Positions 28,890 to 39,928 are shown, counted from the first letter of the stretch. The stretch is 64,000 nucleotides of DNA from Aurantimonas coralicida (GCA_011050685.1 DRFF01000169.1:1-64000), one strand, 5' to 3'. Notes: generated from the sequence alone by a model not told the origin. A program made the numbers and translations.

Positions 28890-28958
28890 CGGCTGGGGTT
28901 CCGTTTCCGGGAGAGCGGCGTGGATAGCGGCCGAACCGGCAACTTGCGCGCCGGTCGG

Positions 28959-29564
28959 TCAGACATGGCCGGACAGGTCGAGGCGAAGCTGCGGGACGCG
29001 GAACGCCTGCAGCGCGGAAGCGGCGGCCTGGTCGCGGACAAGGCGGTAGCCGGTCGGCGTCGGCTGGCGGTGGACACTGGTTTCGAGCCGCACGGCGTCG
29101 ACGACCCAGAGCTCCTCGATGCCAAAGGCGGCGTAGATGCCCGCCTTGCGGCCGCGGTCCCAGGCGAGGCTGGTATCGGAAATCTCGATTGCCAGGAGAC
29201 AGGTCGCGCCGTTCAGCCCCTCGAGGCCGACCGCCTTGTCGTAGACGACGAAGTCGGGTTCGAGGAAGGTGTCCTCCGACAGGCGGAAGGTCGTCTCGGG
29301 CGTGAAGGCGAGGTCATCGGGAAGCTGGCGGGCGAGTTCGCGGTTCACGAAGGTCTTCAGCCGCTCGTGGCGGATCCCCTTGGGCGACATCGGCACCAAC
29401 TCCCCGCCGACCAGTTCGAACCGCTCGTGCGCGTCGATCACGCCGGCGGCGACGAAGGCCTCGACCTCGGCGACCGTAAACGGCCGCCGACGCAGGCCCT
29501 CGGCGGCCTGGGTCGTGCGAGGTTCGGGCGGATCGGCGAGCAATTGGCGGTGGTGCACGGTCAT
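28959..29564 (-). CDS. Uma2-family PD-(D/E)XK nuclease-fold protein
   Basis: The 201-aa product belongs to the Uma2/DUF820 family. It has [33 protein letters not shown] (about residues 29-61, here noted in parts), the EPDFVVYD motif with the catalytic-type Asp (about 120), and [33 protein letters not shown], in which E-x-S and K are the putative nuclease residues. Members are numerous in cyanobacteria and scattered elsewhere, often near mobile DNA. Substrate is unknown. It lies 32 nt downstream of rpoD in the same direction. Confidence 0.85.
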   Translation of the reverse strand: MTVHHRQLLADPPEPRTTQAAEGLRRRPFTVAEVEAFVAAGVIDAHERFELVGGELVPMSPKGIRHERLKTFVNRELARQLPDDLAFTPETTFRLSEDTFLEPDFVVYDKAVGLEGLNGATCLLAIEISDTSLAWDRGRKAGIYAAFGIEELWVVDAVRLETSVHRQPTPTGYRLVRDQAAASALQAFRVPQLRLDLSGHV

Positions 29565-29596
29565 CGCGACAATCCTAGCACAGGCAGGCCCCTGCG

Positions 29597-31588
<1,992 letters not shown>

Positions 31589-31594
31589 GCGCAA

Positions 31595-31921
31595 TCTTCT
31601 CCAGTTCGCGAGCAGGGACGCGCCGCTAGACGCGGACCATCGACGCTGCGGTCATCTTGGCTGCCTTTATACGGCAGCAGCCGTAAACGTTCGCTTAACC
31701 ATAGTGCGACAGCAGCCGGGCTGCATCCCGAGGGAAGCGTCGCATGCTATCAAGGAAGCCTCACGGCCCTCAAAAGGGGGCGGGTTGCGAAAAATTCAAG
31801 CGCAAGGATCAGGGAATGATCCCGACGGTCGCCGTCATATGATGCGTCAAGGGGTTAAAGGCAATGGTTCGCCGCCCAACGAGTCCCAACATGGTATCCG
31901 ACGGAAACTGTGCGGCCCGCG
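31595..31921. other. intergenic region upstream of rpoD
   Basis: These 327 bp lie between the end of dnaG and the start of rpoD. I see no supported gene. Short frames here overlap dnaG or lack ribosome binding sites. The AT-richer part near 31660-31700 (CTTTATACGGCAG, CGCTTAACCATAG) is a likely site for the rpoD promoter, but no clear -35/-10 pair is obvious. Confidence 0.5.
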
Positions 31922-33874
31922 TCAGATCGCCTTGGCGGGGCGCCCGGACAATGTTCCGAATCCGTCGATCAACGCCTCGGTACCGTCCACCCGCTCGATC
32001 TCGCGTTTCACCTCGATCAGATGCGCAAACGACGCTTCCGAGGATTCGCGTCCGAGCGCTTCCTCGGCGTTCTTCAGTTCCAGACTTAGGGATCGCGAAC
32101 GGTGTTGCAAGTGCAATGCCTGGCGCACGGCTTCCCGCGCGTCCTCGGGCGCGGCATCGGAAAGGAACGGCCAAAGCCTGACCTGCCGGGCCTTGGCCTC
32201 GTAGGCGTCGAAAATTTCGCGCGCGCCACGCCGGGCGAGTTCCGCCAGCAGCGCCTCGCGATCGGCGGGCGGGGCTTCGGCATGGGCGTCGAGGACCGAG
32301 GATCGCAGACGGTCGAGATCGCCCTCCGGCAAGTCCAGATCGGCGAAATAGTCGAACGCCTCATGGATCAGGACCGGATGGTTCACGAAACCGAGGACGA
32401 TCGCGATCTCGCGCAAGGAGGGCTCCGGCACGCGCAACGGCTTGGTGAGACTGGAGCGGGCCAGCCGGTCGGAGATCGCCGAACGCCGCCCTCCCCCCGC
32501 CGGGCCGCGACCGGACGAACCGGCGCGGTCGTCGCGGCGGCCGCGCGCGTTGTTGCGGTCCTTGCCGCCGCCATGACCGCCGCTACTGCTGCCAGCGAAA
32601 AACGACCGCAGCCGCTCATCGGCATCCTGCAAATAATGCCGGCGCACGCTCTCGTCGCCGACCTGGCGCAGCAAGGCTTTCAGCCGGTGTTCCAGATCGG
32701 CGCGGCGCTCGGGCGTATCGAACAGACCGCTGGCGGTCTCGCGCATCCATAAAAGGTCGGCGAGCGGCCGCGCCGCGCCGAGCAGGTCCCGCACGGCGTC
32801 CGGGCCGCCCTCGCGCACCAGATCGTCGGGGTCCTTGCCGTCGGGCAGCAGCGCAAAGCGCAGCGAGCGGCCCGGCTTCAGCGCCGGAAGCGCCAGTTCG
32901 GCGGCGCGGTGCGCGGCCTTCAGCCCCGCCGCGTCGCCGTCGAAACACAGGATCGGCTCGCCGGTGGTCCGCCACAACAGGTCGAGCTGGCGCTCGGTCA
33001 GCGCCGTGCCGAGCGGAGCGACGGCGTGTTCGATGCCGGCCTGGGCGAGCATGATCACGTCCATATAGCCCTCGACCACGACGAGGGTTTCGGCGGCCCG
33101 CGCCGCGCGCCGGGCGCGGGCGTGATTGAACAGCACCTGGCCCTTGTGGAAGATCTCCGATTCCGGGGAATTGAGATATTTCGCCTGGGCGTCGGCCGCC
33201 ATCGCGCGGCCGCCAAAGGCGATGACGGCCTCGCGCAGATCGGTGATCGGAAACATGATGCGGTCGCGGAACCGGTCGTAGGAGACGGCGATCCCCTCGC
33301 CGTGGACGACGAGCCCGGCGGCCTCGATTTCGGCCTTGCCGACGCCCTTGGCGGCCAGATGCTCCTTCAGCCGGTTGCGCGAATTCGGCGCGTAGCCGAG
33401 GCCGAACTGCTTCTGGGTCTGCGGATTGAGGCCGCGATCGCGCAGGTAGGCCCGCGCTTTGGCGCCGTCCGATTCGTGCAGCGTGGTCTGGAAGAACGCC
33501 GCGGCGTGGCGCATGGCGTCGAGGATGGTCGCGCGCGCCTCCTCGCGCCGCTCCGCCGCCGGATCGCGGTCGGGCATCGCGAGCCCCGCCTCCCCAGCCA
33601 GCCGCTCCACCGCCTCGGGAAAGGACAGGCCCTCGAGCTCGGTCAGGAAGCGGAAATGGTCGCCCGAGACCCCGCAGCCGAAACAATGGTAACGGCCCTT
33701 CTGGTCCTCGCAGTGGAAGGACGGCGTCTTCTCGCCATGGAACGGGCAGCAGGCCCAGTAGTCGCCCCGCCCGGGCTGCGACTTGCGGCGATCCCAGGCG
33801 ACACGGCGGCCGATCACGTCCGAGATCGGAACCCGGTCGCGAATGTCGTCGAGGAAGGAAGGCGGAAAGCGCAT
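31922..33874 (-). CDS. dnaG: DNA primase DnaG
   Basis: The 650-aa primase has the N-terminal CHC2 zinc ribbon (C43, H46, C64, C67 in CCPFHG...YHCFGC), the catalytic TOPRIM domain (VVVEGYMDVI near 260, then DGDAAG near 310), and a C-terminal helicase-binding region after a Gly/Arg-rich linker (about 415-455). It makes RNA primers at the replication fork. ATG 33874 starts just before the conserved FPPSFLDDIRDRV motif; the in-frame 25 residues upstream have no conserved character. Placement before rpoD is the classic macromolecular synthesis order, although rpsU is absent. Confidence 0.97.
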   Translation of the reverse strand: MRFPPSFLDDIRDRVPISDVIGRRVAWDRRKSQPGRGDYWACCPFHGEKTPSFHCEDQKGRYHCFGCGVSGDHFRFLTELEGLSFPEAVERLAGEAGLAMPDRDPAAERREEARATILDAMRHAAAFFQTTLHESDGAKARAYLRDRGLNPQTQKQFGLGYAPNSRNRLKEHLAAKGVGKAEIEAAGLVVHGEGIAVSYDRFRDRIMFPITDLREAVIAFGGRAMAADAQAKYLNSPESEIFHKGQVLFNHARARRAARAAETLVVVEGYMDVIMLAQAGIEHAVAPLGTALTERQLDLLWRTTGEPILCFDGDAAGLKAAHRAAELALPALKPGRSLRFALLPDGKDPDDLVREGGPDAVRDLLGAARPLADLLWMRETASGLFDTPERRADLEHRLKALLRQVGDESVRRHYLQDADERLRSFFAGSSSGGHGGGKDRNNARGRRDDRAGSSGRGPAGGGRRSAISDRLARSSLTKPLRVPEPSLREIAIVLGFVNHPVLIHEAFDYFADLDLPEGDLDRLRSSVLDAHAEAPPADREALLAELARRGAREIFDAYEAKARQVRLWPFLSDAAPEDAREAVRQALHLQHRSRSLSLELKNAEEALGRESSEASFAHLIEVKREIERVDGTEALIDGFGTLSGRPAKAI

Positions 33875-34017
33875 GGATTGCCTGATAGGTCGGACTCGTC
33901 TCCGATCATAGCCCCCATTGCGGACGTCCGTCAGCAATCGCGTCGCCATTCGGTCGCGCTTGCGGATGGACGCGCAATTCGGCGATAGCTTGGCGTCCGC
34001 AAAGCCGGGAGCCGCTC

Positions 34018-34374
34018 ATGCTGCAAGCCATCACCGCCATCTTCGTCTGCCAGCTCGCCGGCGAGGCGATCAGCGTCGCCACCGCCCTGCCCCTCCCCGG
34101 CCCGGTCATCGGCATGGCGCTTTTATTCGCCGCGCTGTTGATCAGGGGCCACGTGCCGCAAAACCTCGGCGCGGTCGGCGACGGGCTGTTGGCCAATCTC
34201 TCGCTGCTGTTCGTGCCGGCCGGCGCCGGCATCATGGTGCATCTCGCCCGGCTGGAAGGCGATGCGCTGGCGATCAGCATCACCCTCGTCGTCTCGACGC
34301 TTTTGACGATCGCCGTCACCGCCTTTGTGATGAATCGGTTCGGCCCCGGCCGGAAGGAGCAGAGCGATGCCTGA
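34018..34374 (+). CDS. lrgA: CidA/LrgA family protein
   Basis: The 118-aa membrane protein has four predicted helices and the family motif PLPGPVIGMALLF (about 25-37) with the LLFVPAGAGIM segment (about 64-74). CidA/LrgA proteins are holin-like and pair with LrgB in control of autolysis or export of small metabolites. GGGAG precedes ATG 34018. Its end overlaps the lrgB start by 8 nt, so the pair is translationally coupled. Confidence 0.9.
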   Translation: MLQAITAIFVCQLAGEAISVATALPLPGPVIGMALLFAALLIRGHVPQNLGAVGDGLLANLSLLFVPAGAGIMVHLARLEGDALAISITLVVSTLLTIAVTAFVMNRFGPGRKEQSDA

Positions 34375-35086
34375 CCGGTTGACCGACGTCTGGGTCTATC
34401 TGGCGGCGAGCCCGCTCCTGTCGCTGACCATGACACTGATCGCCTATCAGGCGGCGAGCTTCGTCTATCGCAAGGCCGGGTCGACGGCGCTGCTCAATCC
34501 GGTACTGATCACCGTGATCCTCGTCGTCGCGGTGCTGACGCTAACCGGGACGAGCTACCAGACCTATTTCGAGGGGGCGCAGTTCATCCACTTCCTGCTC
34601 GGCCCGGCGACGGTGGCGCTGGCGATCCCGCTCTACCGCCAGTTCGACAAGGTCCGCCAGAGCGCCGCCGCTATCGCCGCGAGCCTTCTCACCGGCTCGT
34701 TGACGGCGATCGTCTCGGCCGTCGGCCTCGGCCTTTTGTTGCGGGCCGACCCGATCAGCCTGATTGCGCTGGCGCCGAAATCGGCGACCGCGCCGGTCGC
34801 CATGGGCATTGCCGAAAAGCTCGGCGGCCTGCCCTCGCTGACCGCGGTGCTGGTGATCGCGACGGGAATTCTCGGCGCCGCGCTCGGCCCGGTGCTGCTC
34901 GATCGCCTCGGCATTCGCGACGAAGCGGCGCGCGGCTTTGCGCTCGGCACGGCCTCGCACGGCATCGGCACGGCGCGGGCGCTGCAGGAGAGCGAGGTGG
35001 CGGGCGCGTTTTCCGGCCTCGCCATGGGCCTCAACGCGCTGGCGACGGCGATCCTCCTGCCGCTGATCTGGGCGCTGGTGTTTTGA
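34367..35086 (+). CDS. lrgB: LrgB family protein
   Basis: The 239-aa polytopic protein matches LrgB/CidB: LLNPVLITVILVV (about 45), FLLGPATVALAIPLYRQ (about 78), APKSATAPVAMGIAEKLGG (about 135) and GTASHGIGTARALQ (about 205). Together with the upstream CidA/LrgA protein it forms a membrane complex linked to lysis control or, in plants and some bacteria, glycolate or pyruvate transport. Nothing suggests damage. Confidence 0.92.
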   Translation: MPDRLTDVWVYLAASPLLSLTMTLIAYQAASFVYRKAGSTALLNPVLITVILVVAVLTLTGTSYQTYFEGAQFIHFLLGPATVALAIPLYRQFDKVRQSAAAIAASLLTGSLTAIVSAVGLGLLLRADPISLIALAPKSATAPVAMGIAEKLGGLPSLTAVLVIATGILGAALGPVLLDRLGIRDEAARGFALGTASHGIGTARALQESEVAGAFSGLAMGLNALATAILLPLIWALVF

Positions 35087-35138
35087 GGGGGGGGGCCTAT
35101 CGTTGGCTGTACAAGGTCGATCAACCGCAGAGCAGAAT

Positions 35139-35490
35139 AAGCGTAATTGCCCACCCCCTTGCCAACGGCGCGGATCGCTGAATCCATGATCGGATGGAAC
35201 GCGGTGATTTGCAGCGGCTATCGAAGGACGAACTGATCGAACTGGTGCTGCGGTTGCAGCGACCGGAGAAGACATCGCGGACGTCTTCCAAGCCGCCTTT
35301 CACCGATCGCAAGGAGCGGCGCGACAAGGCCAGGCCGGGCGGCGCCAAGCCCGGCCACGAGGGCAAGGCACGCGCGATGAGCGAGACGTTCGATCGGAAG
35401 GTCGACCATCGACCCGGCCAGTGCCCCTGTTGCCAAGCCAAACTCTCGACGCTTGCCTTGGTTCGGCGCGTCATCCTAAATGTACCATGT
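35139..35490 (+). mobile_element. IS66-family remnant
   Basis: The left boundary is inferred at the AAGCGTAATTGCCCACCC stretch (about 35140-35157), which resembles IS66-type terminal repeats. It is followed by the 5' part of a tnpC gene. The element stops inside tnpC near 35490, where unrelated sequence with a sensor kinase begins, so the right end is missing. It is a dead fragment. No target duplication can be seen. Confidence 0.65.
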
Positions 35491-35493
35491 TAA
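35194..35493 (+). pseudogene. truncated IS66 transposase TnpC (N-terminal part)
   Basis: The 99-aa frame carries the N-terminal IS66 features: LSKDELIELVLRLQ (about 8-21), the basic KTSRTSSKPPFTDRK linker (about 28-42), RPGGAKPGHEGK, and the zinc-binding start RPGQCPCCQAKL (about 73-84). A full TnpC is about 500 residues, so the DDE catalytic domain is absent and the frame ends in unrelated sequence. It cannot transpose on its own. Confidence 0.85.
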
Positions 35494-35536
35494 GGCAAGA
35501 CCATCTCTCCATAACTATAAGTCCCGCACGGATATA

Positions 35537-36637
35537 ATGCAGATGACGGCCGAATCGATCATTTCAGATACAGAGCGGCGGCGCATGGCGGCAGTACGAC
35601 GCTACGATATCCTCGACACCCCACCTGACGGAGCATTTGATCGCATCACGGCGCTCGCAGCGCGACGCTTCCGGGTGCCGATCTCGATCATCAGCGTCGT
35701 CGACGAAGACCGTATCTGGTTCAAATCTCACCACGGCCTACCTGTCGCGGAGATCGGCCGCGAGCCAGGGCTATGCGCGTCGGCCATCCTGTCCCAAGAC
35801 CCACACATACTCACCGATGCCAGCGTCGATCCGCGCTCGCTTGCCAACCCACTGGTGGCGGGCGATTTCGGTCTGCGCTTTTATGCAGGGGTGCCGTTGA
35901 CGACGAGCGATGGTCACAATCTCGGCACTCTTTGCATCATCGACAAGCAGCCTCGGCCCATCGACGAAGAGCAGATTGAGGATTTGAAGGATCTCGCGTC
36001 CGTTGTCATGGACCAATTGGAACTGCAATTGTCGGCGCGAAACGCAGTTTCGCGCGCCGAATTGATGGCCAAGGAGATCGACCATCGGGTGATGAACAGC
36101 CTGCAGTTTGTATCGACATTGCTGAACATGCAGGCCCGTTCGCCCGATATAGGCGACGCGACCTCACACTTACAACTCGCCGCAAACCGGGTGGCCGCCG
36201 TCGCGCAGGTACACCGCCACTTTTATGCCGGAGATACCGAAACGACGTCGTGCATCGCCTTCCTCAAGCGGCTTGGTGAGGACCTCGGGGCGATTCTAGA
36301 CCGACCGATCCGCGTGGAGGGCGCAGAGGGCGATGTGCCGAACAGTTGGATTCAGCCGATCGGGTTGATTGTCAACGAGCTGGTGACGAACGCCGCCAAA
36401 CACGGATCGGGGCGGATCGACGTGCTCTATGAGGTCGAAAATGAGGGGCATTCGCTGATCGTCTGCGACGAAGGCTGTAATCTGCCGGACGATTTTGATC
36501 CTGCCGTTGCGAGCACAAGCCTGGGAATGCGGGTAGTGCGCTCACTTGCGAAACAGCTTGGCGGGGAGCTAACCGTCGGTCGCCAGCCGGATGGCAGCTC
36601 CTGCTTCACGGTTTCGTTCCCTGAGGGCAGTCGATAG
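35537..36637 (+). CDS. GAF-domain sensor histidine kinase (HisKA_2/HWE type)
   Basis: The 366-aa soluble protein has a GAF domain (about residues 30-170; DTPPDGAFDRITALAARRF is typical of its start), a phosphoacceptor region with His in AKEIDHRVMNSLQFV (about 192-206), and an HATPase domain with N-box LIVNELVTNAAKHGSG (about 283). The DHRVMNSL motif belongs to the HisKA_2/HWE kinases common in Alphaproteobacteria, often in general stress or light signalling. The partner is not encoded nearby. The start is uncertain: ATG 35537 or 35543; no strong ribosome binding site is seen. Confidence 0.88.
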   Translation: MQMTAESIISDTERRRMAAVRRYDILDTPPDGAFDRITALAARRFRVPISIISVVDEDRIWFKSHHGLPVAEIGREPGLCASAILSQDPHILTDASVDPRSLANPLVAGDFGLRFYAGVPLTTSDGHNLGTLCIIDKQPRPIDEEQIEDLKDLASVVMDQLELQLSARNAVSRAELMAKEIDHRVMNSLQFVSTLLNMQARSPDIGDATSHLQLAANRVAAVAQVHRHFYAGDTETTSCIAFLKRLGEDLGAILDRPIRVEGAEGDVPNSWIQPIGLIVNELVTNAAKHGSGRIDVLYEVENEGHSLIVCDEGCNLPDDFDPAVASTSLGMRVVRSLAKQLGGELTVGRQPDGSSCFTVSFPEGSR

Positions 36638-37026
36638 TCCTGCCCATCGAGGTCGGAACGCCATTTTCAGGCTGTCGCCTCTGACCAGGGTGTCAGTCTG
36701 ATCGGATCATGACCATCGCGCCGGCGGCGCCCGATCCCTTCGCGCGCCGATGATTCGGCGGCTCTTGCTTCACCTATAGCGCCGGCCGCCAGAGGTGCCT
36801 CCTTCCATTCGTGCGAGAAGATTGCACCATCAAACCTTGGGATCAAACATCTAGCAGACCGCGCGGACGCCGCACTTGCTGAGTGCGAATGACCGCTTTC
36901 GAGCGTTCGCAGATGCGCCCTGAACAGCAAAGAAGGGCGCAAAGCTGCCGGCGTCTGTCTCGGAATTCCTCGGTCTCGCGTCGCCAAGGCGCCGGGAAAG
37001 CCCCTTGGCCCGCAAACGGCCCGCCC
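36638..37026. other. intergenic region, no gene seen
   Basis: These 389 bp lie between two convergent genes (sensor kinase and yqeY). Open frames on the minus strand have Arg/Ala-rich shadow-like composition and no ribosome binding sites. No tRNA, repeat or clear terminator is visible. Confidence 0.5.
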
Positions 37027-37476
37027 CTATCGGAGCAACCCCTTCACTACGGTCGAGGCCTTGCCGATGTCGAGCTTGCCGGGAAAGCGTTCCTTGAGGG
37101 CGTTCATGCAGCGGCCAACGTCGCGCAGGCCCTTGGCGTCGGTCTCCTCGACCACCTGCCGGCAAGCCCGTTCCATTTCGCTGGGGTCGAGCTGCGGCGG
37201 CAACAGATCGCGGATGACGGCGATCTCGTCGCGCTCCTGTTCGGCCAGTTCCAGCCGGCCGCTGTCCTCGTAGTCCTTGGCGGATTCAACCCGCTGCTTG
37301 ATCATCTTGACGAGGATGTGCAGCACCTCCTCGTCGCCGACCGGGTCGCGCCCGGCATTGCGGTTGGCCACGTCGCGATCCTTGATCGCCGCGTTGATCA
37401 GCCGCAGGGTCGAGATGCGGCGTTTGTCCTGGCTTTTGGTCGCTGTGTTCAAAGCGTCCGCGAGATGCTCGCGCAT
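37027..37476 (-). CDS. GatB/YqeY domain protein
   Basis: The 149-aa protein matches the YqeY family: DKRRISTLRLINAAIKDRDVA near the start (about 17-37), EEVLHILVKMIKQR (about 48-61), and the C-terminal GRCMNALKERFPGKLD-x-GKASTVVKGLL block. The domain is related to the tRNA-binding C-terminal domain of GatB and is thought to bind tRNA or nucleic acid. The gene is divergent from carA, as in many alphaproteobacteria. Confidence 0.93.
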   Translation of the reverse strand: MREHLADALNTATKSQDKRRISTLRLINAAIKDRDVANRNAGRDPVGDEEVLHILVKMIKQRVESAKDYEDSGRLELAEQERDEIAVIRDLLPPQLDPSEMERACRQVVEETDAKGLRDVGRCMNALKERFPGKLDIGKASTVVKGLLR

Positions 37477-37859
37477 GGTGGTGACTTTCGCGTTTCGTCA
37501 AATCCGCCCGCGCGGACCGAAGTCGGCCAGCGTGGCGCGTAATCGACACCTGTTCTTCACGTAGGTAAAGCCCCGGTGCCCCTACAAGCGGGGGCGGGCT
37601 TCGATCTTGACCGGGCCTGTCTCTCAATTGCATCGGACGTGGCGCCCGAATATGCCGCACCGGCGGCCATCCGCCAATGACGACGCCGCCTCTTGCAGTG
37701 CAATGCGGCGCGGATGTAGAGAATTGCCGGGCGGCGCGCAAGGGCGGTTGCGCCAAGGCAGCCATGCGCCGATATCATGGCGAACCGACGCAATGCCTGG
37801 CAGATAGCGCCCCGATTGTGGCAATGCGCCGGCATATTCGACGACTGAAAGGTGAGACC
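37477..37859. other. divergent promoter region yqeY/carA
   Basis: The 383 bp contain no supported gene. The carA translational start is fixed by an AAGGTGAG sequence just before ATG 37860. A long upstream in-frame extension of carA (from 37677) lacks a ribosome binding site and conserved residues. No pyrimidine-type attenuator can be defined by eye. Confidence 0.5.
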
Positions 37860-39047
37860 ATGACCGACGGCTGGACGACGCGCAAGACAACCGCGCTCCT
37901 CGTGCTCGCGGACGGAACCGTGATCGAGGGCTTCGGCCTCGGCGCGACCGGCGCGATCGAGGGCGAGGTCTGTTTCAACACCGCATTGACCGGTTATCAG
38001 GAAATTCTCACCGACCCCTCTTACAGCCGCCAGATCGTTACCTTCACCTTCCCGCATATCGGCAATGTCGGCGCCAATGCCGAGGACCAGGAAGACCTGA
38101 CCCCGGCCAAGGCGTCCGGGGCCGTCGGCGCGATCTTCCGGGCCGACATTTCCGAGCCGTCGAACTATCGCTCGTCGGGCCATCTCGACGCCTGGCTGAA
38201 GGAGCGCGGCGTCATCGCGCTGTCGGGCGTCGACACGCGGGCGCTGACGGCGCTGATCCGCGAGACCGGCATGCCCAACGCGGTGATCGCCCACGATCCG
38301 GACGGAAACTTCGACCTCGACGCGCTAAAAGCCCGCGCGGCGGCCTGGGGCGGTATCGTCGGGCTCGATCTGGCAAAGGATGTCGGCAGCGGCGACACCA
38401 CCGTCTGGGACGAAAAACCCTGGGTGTGGAACGAAGGCTATGCGGCCGAGGCGGCGCCGCGCTACACGATCGTGGCGATCGACTACGGCACCAAGCGCAA
38501 CATCCTGCGGCTGATGGCCGGCCAGGGCGCCAAGGTCGTTCTGGTGCCGCCGACGGCGAGCGCCGAGGAGATCCTCGCGCACGAGCCGGACGGGGTGTTC
38601 CTGTCGAATGGTCCGGGCGATCCGGCCGCGACCGGCGATTACGCCGTGCCGACGATCCAGACGCTGGTCGACAAGGGCGTGCCCGTATTCGGCATCTGCC
38701 TCGGCCACCAGATGCTGGCGCTGGCGCTGGGCGGGCGGACCGAGAAGATGCATCAGGGCCATCACGGCGCCAACCATCCGGTCAAGGATTTCACCACCGG
38801 CAAGGTCGAGATCGTGTCGATGAACCACGGCTTCGCGGTGGCGGCGGACTCTCTGCCGGCCGGCGTCGAGGAAACCCACCGCTCGCTGTTCGACGGCTCG
38901 AACTGCGGCCTGCGCGTTGCCGGCAAGCCAGTGTTCTCGGTGCAGCATCATCCGGAGGCCTCGCCCGGCCCGCAGGATTCGCACTATCTGTTCCAGCGGT
39001 TTTTCCGGATGATCGACGATCACAAGGCCGGCAAGATCGCCGCCTGA
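37860..39047 (+). CDS. carA: carbamoyl-phosphate synthase small subunit
   Basis: CarA hydrolyses glutamine and channels ammonia to CarB for carbamoyl phosphate, the precursor of arginine and pyrimidines. The 395-aa protein has the N-terminal CPSase_sm domain (GEVCFNTALTGYQEILTDPSY, in parts about 35-55) and a C-terminal class I glutamine amidotransferase with the nucleophile Cys280 (FGICLGHQ) and the His-x-Glu pair in VQHHPEASPGP. The large subunit lies 1.1 kb downstream, separated by small genes and a repeat. Confidence 0.97.
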   Translation: MTDGWTTRKTTALLVLADGTVIEGFGLGATGAIEGEVCFNTALTGYQEILTDPSYSRQIVTFTFPHIGNVGANAEDQEDLTPAKASGAVGAIFRADISEPSNYRSSGHLDAWLKERGVIALSGVDTRALTALIRETGMPNAVIAHDPDGNFDLDALKARAAAWGGIVGLDLAKDVGSGDTTVWDEKPWVWNEGYAAEAAPRYTIVAIDYGTKRNILRLMAGQGAKVVLVPPTASAEEILAHEPDGVFLSNGPGDPAATGDYAVPTIQTLVDKGVPVFGICLGHQMLALALGGRTEKMHQGHHGANHPVKDFTTGKVEIVSMNHGFAVAADSLPAGVEETHRSLFDGSNCGLRVAGKPVFSVQHHPEASPGPQDSHYLFQRFFRMIDDHKAGKIAA

Positions 39048-39074
39048 GCGGCGCCCCCGTCAAAAAGCCCAAAC

Positions 39075-39110
39075 GCATGAAGGCGCCGGAGTGATCCGGC
39101 GCCTTCATGC
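39075..39110. terminator. perfect 16-bp hairpin between convergent genes
   Basis: GCATGAAGGCGCCGGA pairs perfectly with its inverted copy around a GTGA loop. It lies 27 bp after the carA stop and 30 bp from the end of the leftward small gene at 39141-39278. There is no T-tract on either side, so it may act as a rho-independent-like barrier or as an mRNA 3' stabiliser for both genes. Confidence 0.6.
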
Positions 39111-39140
39111 TGTCTAAGGGTATTTCGGTCCGCCGGCGGC

Positions 39141-39278
39141 TTAAGCCGCGCGGAACCGCATCAAGAGCCGCTTCATCCAGCTGCGGAAGCCGCAGCTGAA
39201 AGTGGCGTGACGGTGCAGGTCGTCCCTGCCCCGGTCGCCGCCATAGGAAGAGCGGCCGACGATGATATCCGAAAGCAT
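39141..39278 (-). CDS. small basic 45-aa protein
   Basis: The frame runs from ATG 39278, preceded by GAGGAG eight bases upstream, to TAA 39141. The product has a polar N-terminal half and a basic amphipathic C-terminus (RSWMKRLLMRFRAA), a little like DUF1127 small proteins, although the DUF1127 core is not complete. The ribosome binding site is strong. It is convergent with carA and divergent from the XRE gene, and its upstream region holds the interspersed repeat. Confidence 0.6.
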   Translation of the reverse strand: MLSDIIVGRSSYGGDRGRDDLHRHATFSCGFRSWMKRLLMRFRAA

Positions 39279-39310
39279 GTTCGCGCTCCTCGTTCGATGT
39301 GCCAGTCTCA

Positions 39311-39414
39311 GAGCGCCGGGCGTCCATTCGGACGCACAAAGGACGCTCTAACATTTTGATTGAGCATCGGAATGATCCGAAAACCGGATTCCACTTTTCG
39401 ACCCGATGCTCTAG
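39311..39414. repeat. interspersed double-hairpin repeat, copy 2
   Basis: This is the second copy of the unit at 26231-26334, with about nine bases in ten identical by eye. It shares CGTCCATTCGGACGCACAAA, GGACGCTCTAACA, AGCATCGGAAT, AAAACCGGATT and the end CCGATGCTCTAG. Both dyads are intact. It lies 32 bp upstream of the small 45-aa gene. Confidence 0.85.
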
Positions 39415-39490
39415 CGCCCGAAGCCTTCCATCCGATTAACTTCAACCTGAAGGAATGATCGTCGCTCGATTGCAATCCATTCATAAATGC

Positions 39491-39533
39491 GCACTCTGTG
39501 CGTCAAGTCAAGCAATTATTGCGCACGAGGTGC
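39491..39533. promoter_or_regulatory. pair of GCAC-N3-GTGC dyads (candidate operator)
   Basis: GCAC-TCT-GTGC (39491-39501) and GCAC-GAG-GTGC (39523-39533) are two 11-bp inverted repeats with centres 32 bp apart, about three helical turns. They lie in an AT-rich region between the leftward 45-aa gene and the rightward XRE gene. The XRE protein or another dimeric regulator could bind both on one face. Confidence 0.5.
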
Positions 39534-39676
39534 ATTTTTTAGGGGCGTCGACCAAGGGAATCCGCGGCCGTGGAATCGACTTTGCCAAGGCGACGATCTA
39601 AGCAGACCCGGCTTTCTCGAAGCTGGTCGCCGCGGCGGGGCGGCCTCACGACGTGGCTGTAGGAAGGGGAGTTCCG

Positions 39677-39928
39677 ATGGACCCGGAGGCTTTTCGAACC
39701 TGGCGCAAGTCGCTCGGGCTGAAGCAGAAGGACGCCGCCGAGCGGCTCGGCCTGAAGAAGCGGGTCATCCAGTATTACGAAAAGGGCCACCGCGACGGCA
39801 AGGCGGTGGAAATCCCGAAGACCGTCGAACTCGCCTGCCTCGCTTTGTCGCTCGGCTACGACAGCTATGACGGGGGTCCGCTGCGCGGCACGGCGGCGAA
39901 GGAAAAATCCGCGCCGGTGGAAGCGTAG
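39677..39928 (+). CDS. XRE-family HTH protein
   Basis: The 83-aa product is little more than a helix-turn-helix domain: FRTWRKSLGLKQKDAAERLGLKKRVIQYYEKG at residues about 5-36 (described in parts: LKQKDAAERLGL and VIQYYEKG are the two HTH helices). A short helix ending LALSLGYDSYDGG and a charged tail follow. GGAAGGGG precedes ATG 39677. It may autoregulate through the upstream dyads. It sits between carA and carB but runs with them. Confidence 0.85.
   Translation: MDPEAFRTWRKSLGLKQKDAAERLGLKKRVIQYYEKGHRDGKAVEIPKTVELACLALSLGYDSYDGGPLRGTAAKEKSAPVEA

Noticed and set aside
35090-35098. Run of G residues after lrgB
   Set aside because: A homopolymer of this size could suggest phase variation, but it lies downstream of the stop codon and before an IS66 remnant, so no gene would switch.
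36667-36987. 106-codon minus-strand frame between the sensor kinase and yqeY
   Set aside because: No ribosome binding site, shadow-like Ala/Arg/Ser composition, no recognisable motif.
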